This document shows, one piece after another, positions 51,588-60,106 of a DNA stretch of 64,000 nucleotides. Position 1 is the stretch's first letter. Each line of letters opens with the position of its first letter. The position numbers and the translations under genes are program-made. The notes beneath the pieces are model-generated. The model saw only the letters and a list, made by a program, of their open reading frames with translations. It ran no database searches and was not told the DNA's origin. The stretch is from Novipirellula caenicola (lineage in GTDB: Bacteria; Planctomycetota; Planctomycetia; Pirellulales; Pirellulaceae): NCBI RefSeq assembly GCF_039545035.1, contig NZ_BAABRO010000020.1, positions 1 through 64,000 on the forward strand. Direction: 5' to 3'.

Positions 51588-51617
51588 AAAAAGCCGAGTC
51601 GCTAGACTCGGCTTTTT
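51588..51617. terminator. Bidirectional terminator between convergent genes
   Basis: AAAAAGCCGAGTC (51588-51600) and GACTCGGCTTTTT (51605-51617) form a perfect 13-bp stem with a GCTA loop. An A run on one side and a T run on the other mean it can end transcripts from both the DUF1080 fusion and the FKBP gene. Confidence 0.92.
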
Positions 51618-51661
51618 CTTCGTTTTCACGTTTGCGTTTCACTGAAACGAGCTGCTTGCGA

Positions 51662-52405
51662 CTACAGAATGTCGAGCAATTCGACTTCAAAGACGAGCAC
51701 TTCGTTGGGGCCGATCGCTCCCTGGCTGCCGCGTTCGCCGTAGGCTAGTTCCGAAGGGATGTAGAGCATCCATTTCGAGCCCACCTTCATTTCCTGCAGT
51801 GCCATCTGCCAGCCTTGGATGACTTGGCCGACCATGAATTCCGCAGGGGTTCCGCGAGCCACCGAGCTGTCAAACACGGTGCCGTCGATCAGTTTGCCGG
51901 TGTAGTGAACCTTGACCTTGTCCGACGCGGTCGGCGAGGCACCGGTACCTTCTTTGATCACCGAGTACTGAACACCGCCTTCAAGCGTTTTCACGCCTTC
52001 TTTCTTGGCGTTCTGCTCAAGCCAAAGCTTGCCTTTTTCTTTGTTTCGCAACATCGCTTCTTCTTGGCGTTTGCGAAGCATTGTTTCCATCTTGCCTTGA
52101 ACTTCACGCAACTGATCATCGCCCATCGCGGGATCATTGCTGGCCAATCCGTCCTTCAAGCCTTCGATCAGCGTTTGGAAATTCATGTCCTCGGCTTGGA
52201 AGCCTTGATTGCTCATTTGTTGGCCAAGTGAAACGCCCAAGAAATAGCCGATCTCGTCAGCCTGTTCTACGTATTTCCGGGGTGCTTCTTCTGTTTTGGC
52301 GGCGTCGTCTTGTGCCATCGTCGAACTCGTCATAAGTGTAAGAGAGACGAGAGCCAACCCGCCAAACTGTAAAAAGGATTTTGTTAGATTCATCAGGTGG
52401 GACAT
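51662..52405 (-). CDS. Secreted FKBP-type peptidyl-prolyl isomerase (Mip/FkpA-like)
   Basis: 247 residues from MSHLMNLTKSFLQFGG, with AGGAA about 8 nt upstream; the frame extends to 52543 without similarity. The signal peptide ends near TMA-QDD. A helical dimerisation domain (about 40-135, YFLGVSLGQQMSNQGF...) precedes the FKBP domain (about 150-247). That domain has VKVHYTGKLIDGTVFDSS, VIQGWQMALQEMKVGSKWMLYIP and LAYGERG, containing the aromatic active-site residues. It catalyses proline isomerisation in exported proteins. The bidirectional terminator follows. It may share an upstream region with the kinase gene, 112 bp away. Confidence 0.93.
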   Translation of the reverse strand: MSHLMNLTKSFLQFGGLALVSLTLMTSSTMAQDDAAKTEEAPRKYVEQADEIGYFLGVSLGQQMSNQGFQAEDMNFQTLIEGLKDGLASNDPAMGDDQLREVQGKMETMLRKRQEEAMLRNKEKGKLWLEQNAKKEGVKTLEGGVQYSVIKEGTGASPTASDKVKVHYTGKLIDGTVFDSSVARGTPAEFMVGQVIQGWQMALQEMKVGSKWMLYIPSELAYGERGSQGAIGPNEVLVFEVELLDIL

Positions 52406-52517
52406 CGGTAGGGTTCCTGCGTTTGATAGAAAGGTCATCGGCGTGCATTTATACAAGAGCGACTCGAGTTGTGTTACCACGCAACCGAGAGATTCACGCC
52501 GGCTCGACCGAAATGCA

Positions 52518-53546
52518 TTACGGTGCAAAGACAATTGCGGCAATTACCATGCCGCCAATCACGGCCGCGACCAACAGCAACCGGCCCCAGCTGACCTCGG
52601 GATTGGTAGCCTGATTCAGTCGGGCACTGATTTGTTGCTCGAGAATTTGGCGTCCCTTTTCGGTGACCGATTCCGCCGCCACATCCTTGCCCAACCCGTC
52701 GGGAATCGATTCCGCGTGCAAATCGTACTTTTCGCCCATTTCCAACATCACGCCTTGGACCGAGCGAGCGTTAAAGGGGCGATCGTCGGGCAGCTTGCGC
52801 AGCAATTGGTCGACAATTTCATCGAGCTCGGGGGGACACTCGGGCAGCAGATCGCGGATTCGCGGCGGCTTGGCGTGCAGATGCTGCTCGAACAACTGGG
52901 CAAAATTTTCGCCCAAAAACGGCTTTCGCCCGGTCAACATCTCAAATAGACAGCAGCCGAGCGCGTACAGATCGGTTTTACCCGAAATCATCGCATCGCC
53001 GGTAATCTGCTCGGGCGACATGTAAGCGTGGGTGCCGACCGTCAATCCGGTGGTCGTGATATCGTTGTCGTGCAAATCACGGGCGATGCCGAAATCGCCT
53101 AATTTAACAATCGCCGACTTCGTCAGAAACAGATTGCCAGGCTTCAAATCGCGGTGAATGACGCCGTGGTTGTGAGCACACTGCAGGGCGGAACAGATTT
53201 GCCGAGCCACATCGACCACGACCTGCCAATCAAGCCGTCCTCGCGCCTCGAGCAACTCACCCACCGTGCCCCCTTCCACCAGCTCCATGATGTAATAGAG
53301 CTGCCCATCACTGGCTTCGCCTCCGCCAAAGGAGGCGATGATGTTGGGATGACGCAAACGTTGCAGAATCGTGACTTCACGGCGAAAGCGAGCTCGGATC
53401 AGCTTGTCACGACTAACACCGGGATGCAATTTTTTGATTGCAACCCGTTCGCCAGTCTCTTTCTCCGTCGCTTCATAAATCGTACCGACGGTGCCGACCC
53501 CTAGAATGGTCCCAAGCACGTAATCGGTGATTTGTGAAGAAGGCAC
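52518..53546 (-). CDS. Membrane-anchored Ser/Thr protein kinase
   Basis: 342 residues. The Hanks-type kinase domain (about 8-265) has GVGTVGTIYEA, VAIKKL (Lys38), HRDLKPGN (His131-Asp133) and DFG (151-153). GTHAYMSPEQ is the activation segment end. A helical linker leads to one C-terminal transmembrane helix (about 321-341, LLLVAAVIGGMVIAAIVF) with almost no outer tail, so there is no sensor domain outside. It starts 22 bp after the rplU stop and is probably transcribed with this ribosomal gene. Confidence 0.92.
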   Translation of the reverse strand: MPSSQITDYVLGTILGVGTVGTIYEATEKETGERVAIKKLHPGVSRDKLIRARFRREVTILQRLRHPNIIASFGGGEASDGQLYYIMELVEGGTVGELLEARGRLDWQVVVDVARQICSALQCAHNHGVIHRDLKPGNLFLTKSAIVKLGDFGIARDLHDNDITTTGLTVGTHAYMSPEQITGDAMISGKTDLYALGCCLFEMLTGRKPFLGENFAQLFEQHLHAKPPRIRDLLPECPPELDEIVDQLLRKLPDDRPFNARSVQGVMLEMGEKYDLHAESIPDGLGKDVAAESVTEKGRQILEQQISARLNQATNPEVSWGRLLLVAAVIGGMVIAAIVFAP

Positions 53547-53568
53547 GTCGATTTTCGCTCAAACGTCC

Positions 53569-53880
53569 TTAAACAGCGATCTTTTCGATCTTGACACGCG
53601 TGTGAATTTGGCGATGTCCGGTACGACGCTTGCTGTGCTTGCGACGACGAAACTTTTGGATATAGATCTTTTTGTCTTTCTTGGGGCCAATCACCGATGC
53701 GGTAACCGAGGCACCATCCAAGGTGGGCGAACCAAGCTTCAAACCGTCGTCGGCGCTAACCGCGAGGACTTTTTCGAAGGTAATTTCGGAACCTTGGGAA
53801 AGATCGCGGAAGTCGATGTCTACTTCCATGCCAGGTTCGACGCGGTATTGGCGGCCACCATCTACAACGATAGCGTACAT
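53569..53880 (-). CDS. rplU: 50S ribosomal protein L21
   Basis: 103 residues, the normal length. MYAIVVDGGRQYRV at the start, then VLAVSADDGLKLGSPTLDGASV and the basic KDKKIYIQKFRRRKHSKRRTGHRQ segment, are diagnostic of L21, which binds 23S rRNA. A GAGAG Shine-Dalgarno precedes the ATG. In most bacteria rpmA (L27) follows rplU directly. Here a Ser/Thr kinase gene takes that place and no L27 gene is in the window. Confidence 0.97.
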   Translation of the reverse strand: MYAIVVDGGRQYRVEPGMEVDIDFRDLSQGSEITFEKVLAVSADDGLKLGSPTLDGASVTASVIGPKKDKKIYIQKFRRRKHSKRRTGHRQIHTRVKIEKIAV

Positions 53881-54217
53881 TTATGCACTCTCAAGTGAAT
53901 TCAAGCGTAAGGGCGTTTTGTCGAGCCGCGTAGTGTATCGATCGATCCACGCCACGTACAGGCCTTTGTCACGCTACGGACGACTATTTTTCCACCACGA
54001 TCGTCCCTATCGACGATTTGGGCGGATCGTGCTGCCTAATCCTGTTGGCGAAACGAGGAATTCAGGTCGCCCACCGCTCACACCGAGGGCTGTTTGGATT
54101 ACGATATCCGCAGGATTACGCGAACAAATCTCCCGTAGTCGCCGACCGAAACCTGCCCCCTTTCCCCCGCCGGTTGATGACAAACCGACCGGATTGTCGC
54201 AAGGAAACTGAAACTCG
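53881..54217. other. Divergent intergenic region rplU / sulfatase
   Basis: 337 bp that must contain the rplU promoter and leader (minus) and the sulfatase promoter (plus). A short inverted repeat, ATCGATCGAT, is at 53938-53947. AAGGAAA about 12 nt before 54218 serves as Shine-Dalgarno of the sulfatase. I see no gene or clear promoter pair. Confidence 0.45.
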
Positions 54218-56107
54218 ATGTTGCTTCATTGGCCCCAGAATCGATCCTCCTTGTTCCTGCCAATCGCCGCCCTGGTCCTTGTCGTGGCGGGAACCATGCG
54301 GAGCACCCCCGCGGTGATCGCTGCAGATCGCCCCAACTTTGTCTGGATCATGTCCGAGGACAACTCGAAACATTATCTGCGACATTTTGATCCCGATGGG
54401 GCCCCGGCGCCCAATATCGAGGCGTTGGCCGAGCATGGCATCACGTTTGACCGAGCGTTTTCATGCGCCCCGGTCTGCTCGGTGGCTCGCACCACGCTGA
54501 TCACCGCCTGCTACGCGCCACGGATCGGCACCCAGTTTCACCGCCGCTCGAAAATGGCGGCGATGCCCGAGGGACTCAAGATGTTCCCGGCCTACCTGCA
54601 TGACGCCGGCTACTACACGACCAACAACAGCAAGGAAGATTACAACGCCCAGAAATCGCCAGACCCTTGGAATGAATCGTCCCGAAAGGCGAGCTGGAAA
54701 AAACGGCCTGACAAATCGATGCCGTTTTTCCATGTGGTGACCTCGGCATTGTCGCACGAAGGCCGGCTGCATTTCCCTGAAAAGGCGATGGCCACTCCGC
54801 CGCAAACCGATCCGGCGTCGGTCAAATTGCAACCGTATTTTCCTGACACCGATACATTCCGCTACACGCGAGCGAGCTACCACGATCGCATGACGGCGAT
54901 CGACCAGGTCGTCGGACAGGTCGTGGATGAATTGAAGAATGCAGGTGAACTCGAAAACACATTTATCTTTTACTTTGGCGATCACGGCGGCGTGCTGCCC
55001 CGATCCAAAGGCTATGTCTATGAAGCCGGGTTACACGTGCCGCTTGTCGTTCGAGTCCCCGAGCGATGGAAAGATTTGGTTTCGCGCGAACTAGGCTCTC
55101 GCACCAATGGGTTCGTCGAGTTTGTTGACTTTGGCCCCACGGTGCTGAACCTTGCTGGCGTTGACGTTCCTAGCGGTGTCGATGGCAAGGCGTTCTTAGG
55201 ACGCGGCATCGACGTCGCCGAAGTCGATGCTCGCAACGAAACGTTTGGCTATGCCGATCGCTTTGACGAAAAATATGATTTGGTGCGTTCGCTGCGAATC
55301 GGGAACATCAAATACATGCGTCACTTCGAACCGTATTATCCTGACGGACTGCAAAACAACTATCGCTACAAAATGCTCGCCTACCAACAATGGCGACAAC
55401 TGCACGCCGAAGGCAAACTGAACGAAGTCCAAAGCCAATTCTTTCGCCCCAAAGCGGTCGAAGCATTGTTCGATCTTGAGAACGACCCGCACGAAACCCT
55501 CAACCTTGCGAACGATCCCTCCGCCCAGGCAACCTTGAAAAAGATGCGAGCAAGACTGGACTCGCGACTCAAAGCGATGCCTGACCTGAGCTTCATCCCC
55601 GAAGCAGTGCTGTACGAATCGGCAATGGAAAACCCAACCGAATTTGGTCAGCAGAACAAAGAGCGTATTGCCAAACTGATCGACACAGCGAACCTCGCCT
55701 TGTTGCCATTCGACGAAGCTGAGAATCAACTGCGTGACGCGATCTCGAGCAGCGATCCATGGGTTCGCTACTGGGGCTTTGTCGCGGCATCCAGTATTGG
55801 ATTAAACGCAAAACCTTTGACGAGCGAAGTCAAAAAGCATCTCGCCGACGAACAACCGCTGGTTGCCCTGCGTGCGATCGAATTCATGGCGTTACTGAGC
55901 GACGAGGATGTGCGACCGGCGCTCTACGAAACGATCCAGCGTGCGAGCAACGAGCCTGAACTGTTACAAATTCTGAACACGGCTGCTTACTTGAACGACT
56001 TCTTTGGCGATCGATTGACGCTTGATGTGGAAAAAGTGAAATCAAGCATCAAGCTGAGCAAGGACGGCGAAGTCAAAGACCGTCTGGACTATTTCTCGTC
56101 GAAGTAA
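54218..56107 (+). CDS. Secreted sulfatase with a variant active-site motif
   Basis: 629 residues. A signal peptide (about 1-36, ends IAA) precedes the alkaline-phosphatase-fold sulfatase domain. DRPNFVWIMSEDNSKHYLRHF gives the metal-binding Asp pair. APVCSVARTTLITA holds the formylglycine site at Cys87, and FYFGDHGGVLPRSKGYVYEAG provides the second metal Asp-His. The standard maturation motif is C-x-P-x-R, but here it is C-S-V-A-R, with Val in the Pro position. The region after about 470 is helical and HEAT-like (WVRYWGFVAASS; PLVALRAIEFMALL). It should remove sulfate from algal or other polysaccharides, if Cys87 is matured. Confidence 0.88.
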   Translation: MLLHWPQNRSSLFLPIAALVLVVAGTMRSTPAVIAADRPNFVWIMSEDNSKHYLRHFDPDGAPAPNIEALAEHGITFDRAFSCAPVCSVARTTLITACYAPRIGTQFHRRSKMAAMPEGLKMFPAYLHDAGYYTTNNSKEDYNAQKSPDPWNESSRKASWKKRPDKSMPFFHVVTSALSHEGRLHFPEKAMATPPQTDPASVKLQPYFPDTDTFRYTRASYHDRMTAIDQVVGQVVDELKNAGELENTFIFYFGDHGGVLPRSKGYVYEAGLHVPLVVRVPERWKDLVSRELGSRTNGFVEFVDFGPTVLNLAGVDVPSGVDGKAFLGRGIDVAEVDARNETFGYADRFDEKYDLVRSLRIGNIKYMRHFEPYYPDGLQNNYRYKMLAYQQWRQLHAEGKLNEVQSQFFRPKAVEALFDLENDPHETLNLANDPSAQATLKKMRARLDSRLKAMPDLSFIPEAVLYESAMENPTEFGQQNKERIAKLIDTANLALLPFDEAENQLRDAISSSDPWVRYWGFVAASSIGLNAKPLTSEVKKHLADEQPLVALRAIEFMALLSDEDVRPALYETIQRASNEPELLQILNTAAYLNDFFGDRLTLDVEKVKSSIKLSKDGEVKDRLDYFSSK

Positions 56108-56137
56108 TTCTCGCCGCCAGCAGACGCAATTAATCAC

Positions 56138-56488
56138 TTACCAGAATTTCCACCAAGGCTTCTTCGGCGGCGGGGGTGTCGCTCGCATTCCCAACACCCC
56201 GTACTCGTCGACGTCGCCTGACCGCACCTGAGCCACCTTGACCATCGACGCATCGATCAATTTACTTAACAGCGGCATGGTCGAGTCGTTTTTGCGAACA
56301 TGCAGCTTGCATTTGAATTGCTTCGATGCCGCCATCATCGCAGAGATCGCTTGACGCGGTCCGGGGGTGTTGCCGAAATCGGTGATCACAAAGGTGCCGG
56401 CCCCTTTCTTGTGCCCGGTCACTTCGGCGAATTTGTAATGACCTTGCTCCCCATCGAGCTCATCCCAGCCATGATACTCTTCCTGCAT
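56138..56488 (-). CDS. Small hypothetical protein
   Basis: 116 residues from MQEEYHGWDELDGEQ, chosen for the GGAGAG 6 nt upstream; the frame extends to 56647 with an arginine-rich stretch that looks non-coding. I do not recognise the family. It has an alpha/beta pattern (GTFVITDFGNTPGPRQAISAMMAASKQFKCKLHVRK split by helices) and ends PPPPKKPWWKFW, a Trp-rich amphipathic tail seen at membrane-facing C-termini. The gene follows the sulfatase convergently and is 212 bp downstream of the LolD-like gene on the same strand. Confidence 0.6.
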   Translation of the reverse strand: MQEEYHGWDELDGEQGHYKFAEVTGHKKGAGTFVITDFGNTPGPRQAISAMMAASKQFKCKLHVRKNDSTMPLLSKLIDASMVKVAQVRSGDVDEYGVLGMRATPPPPKKPWWKFW

Positions 56489-56700
56489 CTTGACTCTCCA
56501 AAAGTTGAGTCTGCGGCGAAGCCTCACGCGGCGATGTCCATCCCTAAAACGCTGCGAAGGATCCGCTAGGGAAAAAGTGGCGAACGCCACGCGTTCGCCC
56601 TCAAAGATATCTATCATCCTTAGGACTGCCCCCTTAACGCAAGTCAAACCGATGGCAACTCGGTTAGTTTCGGGGCAAAATCAGCATGAACAAATCAACA

Positions 56701-57387
56701 CTAGACCAATTGGCCATCGCGAAGCTCGCGACTCTGTTTTAACGACTCGGCGAGTGAGTGGCTGTGAGTGACAACGACTAGGATAACCCCCTGGCTGCTG
56801 GGCAGATCAAGCAATAATTCGGTGACCGAGTCCGCGGTGCGGCGGTCCAGGTTGCCGGTGGGTTCGTCGGCCAAGACCAAGGACGGCCGCATTAACAGCG
56901 CCCGCGCGATCGCAACCCGCTCTCGCTCGCCACCGGACAACTCGCTTGGCAGATGAGCTCGCCGCTCGACCAACCCCACACTTTCGAGCAGATGTTCGGC
57001 ATGCGTGAACCGTTCGGCTGCGGGACTTCCTTGTGCCAATGCAGGAACCAGCACATTTTCGAGCACGGTTAGCTGCGGCAACAAATGGTGGTCCTGAAAC
57101 ACAAATCCGACGTGCTGGTTGCGAAACCCGGCCAGCTCTTTTTCGGTCAACGCAAACGGATCCTGGCCGTCAATCCGCACCGTGCCTTGATCGGGATGGT
57201 CAAGCGTCCCCAGGATTTGCAGCAGTGTACTTTTTCCGCAGCCGCTCGGTCCGACGATCGCAAGCGAGTCGCCGCCGACCAACGACAGCGACACGTTGCT
57301 CAATACCTGTAGCGGCTCGCCCACCGTTGGATACGACTTCGAGAGATTCTCGACCTGCAAAGAAGTTTCGCGATTAACCGTCGTCAC
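56701..57387 (-). CDS. LolD-like ABC transporter ATP-binding protein
   Basis: 228 residues. Walker A VGPSGCGKST (about 42-51), FVFQDHHLLPQLTVLENV (Q-loop), signature LSGGERERVAIARAL, Walker B SLVLADEPTGNLD and switch His in VVTHSHSLAE are intact. It is in the MacB/LolD/FtsE group, whose members drive lipoprotein release or peptide export with a FtsX-fold permease. No permease gene is adjacent, which is unusual. It follows the prenyltransferase-fold gene by 37 bp. Confidence 0.9.
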   Translation of the reverse strand: MTTVNRETSLQVENLSKSYPTVGEPLQVLSNVSLSLVGGDSLAIVGPSGCGKSTLLQILGTLDHPDQGTVRIDGQDPFALTEKELAGFRNQHVGFVFQDHHLLPQLTVLENVLVPALAQGSPAAERFTHAEHLLESVGLVERRAHLPSELSGGERERVAIARALLMRPSLVLADEPTGNLDRRTADSVTELLLDLPSSQGVILVVVTHSHSLAESLKQSRELRDGQLV

Positions 57388-57424
57388 TGTTGCTGCTCTC
57401 CTTTGTGGCCTCCAGGGGCCACCG

Positions 57425-58378
57425 TTAGCCTTGAATCACGCTTTCACATAACGCGAGGCTTGCGATTCCATAAAACGTGTATTCGACATCGGTCGTGTCG
57501 TCCAACGACAGCCCGACAAACCCGCCCGGGCTTCGCTGCATCATGCGAGCGTACTTTTGGATCGAGACGACATCCACGACAGATGTGGCATCCAGATCGA
57601 CCAACGTGATCAACCCTGTGCACGTACTCAATAGATCCGCAAATGGGATTCGCGTGTTCGCGGTCATCCCCCCTTCGTCGGATTGCATCTCGGACAAAAA
57701 TTCGATCGTCGCGGTGTGATCGATCGCATCGAGTCGGCCAAGCGACTTGAGCGTCCCGATCGCGGCAGCGGTGGGATTTACCCCAGGTCGTTTTGCGGCT
57801 CGAATTTCCAGAAACCCGCCATCGACATGGGCTTGAGACTCGAGAAATCGCAGGATGCCGTCGGTGTCGGGAACCGGCACTTCAATCAACTCGTGACACA
57901 ACACCGACAAAAACGTCTGATAGGTGCTACCGGCTCGGCCTTCGGGGGTTTTAGCGAAACCGCCATCACTGGTCCGCAGTGTGGCCAGCAAATCAGCAAT
58001 ATTGGTTCGCCATGAATCATCTTCGTCCGCGATCACCACGGCGCCGACAGACAATTCACAGATGGCGGCAGCAAACACCAGCGAAATCAGATCGATGATC
58101 GATTCGCGGCGCTGCATACAGCCACGCAAAAAGCGAGCGGCCCGTTCCCCTACCTCGGGCGTCATCCCATCCAAAATCCACAGCCCCCGCAATGCAAAGG
58201 CGGTGTAGTAGGGATCGCTTTCGCCTTCGCGTCCTGCGAAACCGCCATCGTCACGCTGCTGCGCGACGAGCCAGTTTGCATGAGCTTGGCGAATCTCGGG
58301 CGATAACCCTTGCGCGCCAATCGCCAAACGCAAGGTCAACTCGTGCAGGTAGCTTTGCGGAGCCTGATTGTCGCTCAC
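57425..58378 (-). CDS. Prenyltransferase/squalene-cyclase-fold repeat protein
   Basis: 317 residues with repeated QRDDGGFAGREGESDPYYTAFALRGL-type units: QQRDDGGF, RTSDGGF, AHVDGGF, MQSDEGGM and RSPGGF mark about five alpha-hairpins of an alpha/alpha barrel. This is the fold of protein prenyltransferase beta subunits and terpene cyclases. The zinc ligands and cyclase DXDD motif are not evident, so the enzymatic role is uncertain. It overlaps the thioredoxin-like gene upstream by 4 nt and precedes the LolD-like gene. Confidence 0.8.
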   Translation of the reverse strand: MSDNQAPQSYLHELTLRLAIGAQGLSPEIRQAHANWLVAQQRDDGGFAGREGESDPYYTAFALRGLWILDGMTPEVGERAARFLRGCMQRRESIIDLISLVFAAAICELSVGAVVIADEDDSWRTNIADLLATLRTSDGGFAKTPEGRAGSTYQTFLSVLCHELIEVPVPDTDGILRFLESQAHVDGGFLEIRAAKRPGVNPTAAAIGTLKSLGRLDAIDHTATIEFLSEMQSDEGGMTANTRIPFADLLSTCTGLITLVDLDATSVVDVVSIQKYARMMQRSPGGFVGLSLDDTTDVEYTFYGIASLALCESVIQG

Positions 58379-58968
58379 GCAGTACCTTGCGGATTGAAGT
58401 ACTGGGGCTCATTGCCTTCTTTCCACTTGATATTGCAACCAAGCGAAGGCGTTTGATTCTCGCTCGGCTTCTCGCCAGCAAGCACCGCATCCAAAGCGGC
58501 TCGCAGGTCTTTCCCGGTCACCGGTTGGTCGTTCTTGGGACGACTGCTATCGAGCTGGCCTCGGTACACCAATTTTGCTTGATCGTCGAACAAGAAAAAA
58601 TCAGGAGTACAGGCTGCATGATACGCCTGAGCCACACTTTGATCGCCGTCAAACAGATACGGGAACGCGTAGCCACGCTCGGATTTCTCCTTCTGCATCG
58701 CCTCGGGATTGTCATCCGGATACTTGTCCGCATCGTTACTGCTAATTGCGACCACCGAGACGCCTTTGGCCATGTATTCATCAGCAAGCAACTTGATGTG
58801 GTCGGCAACATGCTTGACGTATGGGCAATGGTTGCACATGAAGATCACCAGCAACGCCTTGCCACCCGAGACGTCCGCCAATGACACTTCGCCTCCGCCA
58901 CATTCGGGAAGCTTGAAATCGGGTGCGGCGGTGCCAAGGGGCAACATTGTACTTGCAGTTCTTACCAT
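58375..58968 (-). CDS. Thioredoxin-fold AhpC/TSA-family protein
   Basis: 197 residues from MVRTASTMLPLGTAAPDF; the frame extends to 59016. GTAAPDFKLPECGGGEVSLADV opens the AhpC/TSA domain. VIFMCNHCPYVKHVADHI holds a CxxC pair (CNHC). The regions VVAISSNDADKYPDDNPEAM, FPYLFDGDQSVAQAY and CTPDFFLFDDQAKLVYRGQLD fit this thiol-disulfide subgroup. No signal peptide is seen, so it acts in the cytoplasm. It probably reduces peroxide or disulfides. Its stop overlaps the next gene by 4 nt. Confidence 0.88.
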   Translation of the reverse strand: MVRTASTMLPLGTAAPDFKLPECGGGEVSLADVSGGKALLVIFMCNHCPYVKHVADHIKLLADEYMAKGVSVVAISSNDADKYPDDNPEAMQKEKSERGYAFPYLFDGDQSVAQAYHAACTPDFFLFDDQAKLVYRGQLDSSRPKNDQPVTGKDLRAALDAVLAGEKPSENQTPSLGCNIKWKEGNEPQYFNPQGTA

Positions 58969-59116
58969 CAGAAATCCGATCGAGTCATAGGATTGGGGAA
59001 ACGGGGGAATGGCCAACCAGCGTAGCCATCACCGTGATTGTCATGTCGTGAAACAACCCCGCTTCGTCCGCGGTTTGGCGACGCATCGAAGCAGGGGTTG
59101 AACGAACAGCGACGCT

Positions 59117-59935
59117 TTAGGATTGTTGCAGTTGATCCAACAGACGACCGGGGCTGCCCATCGCGTGGTAGCCACCATCGACATGCAGAATGTCGCCGGT
59201 GATACCGTTGCTATCATCGCCGAGCAAAAACGCTCCGGTCCGCGCGACTTCGTCATGCGTCACGTTGCGGCCCATCGGTGCCATGTGCTCGTACATGGTC
59301 AACATTTTTTCGACGCCGGCCGCACGACCGGCCAGTGTCCGGATCGGACCCGCTGAAAGGGCGTTCACTCGTACTCCTAATGGCCCCATGTCGTAAGCCA
59401 AATAACGGACGGTGGCGTCCAGTGCTGCTTTACAGATTCCCATCACGTTGTAGCCGGGAACGCATTTCTCCCCCCCGAAATAGGTCATGGTAGCTATCGC
59501 ACCCCCCGGGTTCATGATACCCTTAGCAGCGTTAGTACAAGCGATCAAAGTGTAGACACTGACGTCCATCGCCAATTTAAAACCAGCCCGACTTGTTTCA
59601 ACGGTGTCGCGAGAAAGGTCATCGCGGTCCGCAAACGCGATGGAATGCAGCATAAAATCAATTTTTCCAAATTGTTCTGCGGTGTGATCAAAAACACTGC
59701 GGATGTCGTCGTCATTTTGCGCATCCATGGGTACAAGAAACTTAGCGTTCTCATATTTGTCGGTTAATTGCGAAACGCGACGACGATTCCGTTGTCGTTC
59801 GTCATCCGGACGGTCTGGCAAATGAGTAAATCCACATTCACCACCTTGATCCATGATTTGTTTTGCGATGGCCCACGCGATCGAATGGTCGTTCGCCACG
59901 CCCAAAATCAGACCTTTTTTGCCTTTGAATTGCAT
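59117..59935 (-). CDS. fabI: Enoyl-[acyl-carrier-protein] reductase (FabI type)
   Basis: 272 residues from MQFKGKKGLILGVANDHSIAWA, with a GAAGAGA Shine-Dalgarno; a longer frame adds 11 residues. LGVANDHSIAWAIAK is the FabI NADH-binding loop, and HSIAFADRDDL follows. The catalytic pair is Tyr-x6-Lys in YNVMGICKAALD, and VRVNALSAGPIRTLAGRAA is the substrate loop. It reduces trans-2-enoyl-ACP in the last step of fatty-acid elongation. Length and motifs are normal. No other fab gene is in the window. Confidence 0.95.
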   Translation of the reverse strand: MQFKGKKGLILGVANDHSIAWAIAKQIMDQGGECGFTHLPDRPDDERQRNRRRVSQLTDKYENAKFLVPMDAQNDDDIRSVFDHTAEQFGKIDFMLHSIAFADRDDLSRDTVETSRAGFKLAMDVSVYTLIACTNAAKGIMNPGGAIATMTYFGGEKCVPGYNVMGICKAALDATVRYLAYDMGPLGVRVNALSAGPIRTLAGRAAGVEKMLTMYEHMAPMGRNVTHDEVARTGAFLLGDDSNGITGDILHVDGGYHAMGSPGRLLDQLQQS

Positions 59936-60106
59936 TGTCTCTTCATTCCTAAAAATCTTGGCGGTCACGTATGGAGACCGAGTTTTGCAAATATCGCATC
60001 AACAGTTTACGCGATGGAACTTCGCGCCGCGTGGCAACGAAGTCACAGGATAACGGTTAAGTACCGTCTTCGTCTATTTGTCTAATTTCGCTTAGGAAAC
60101 CTTTCA

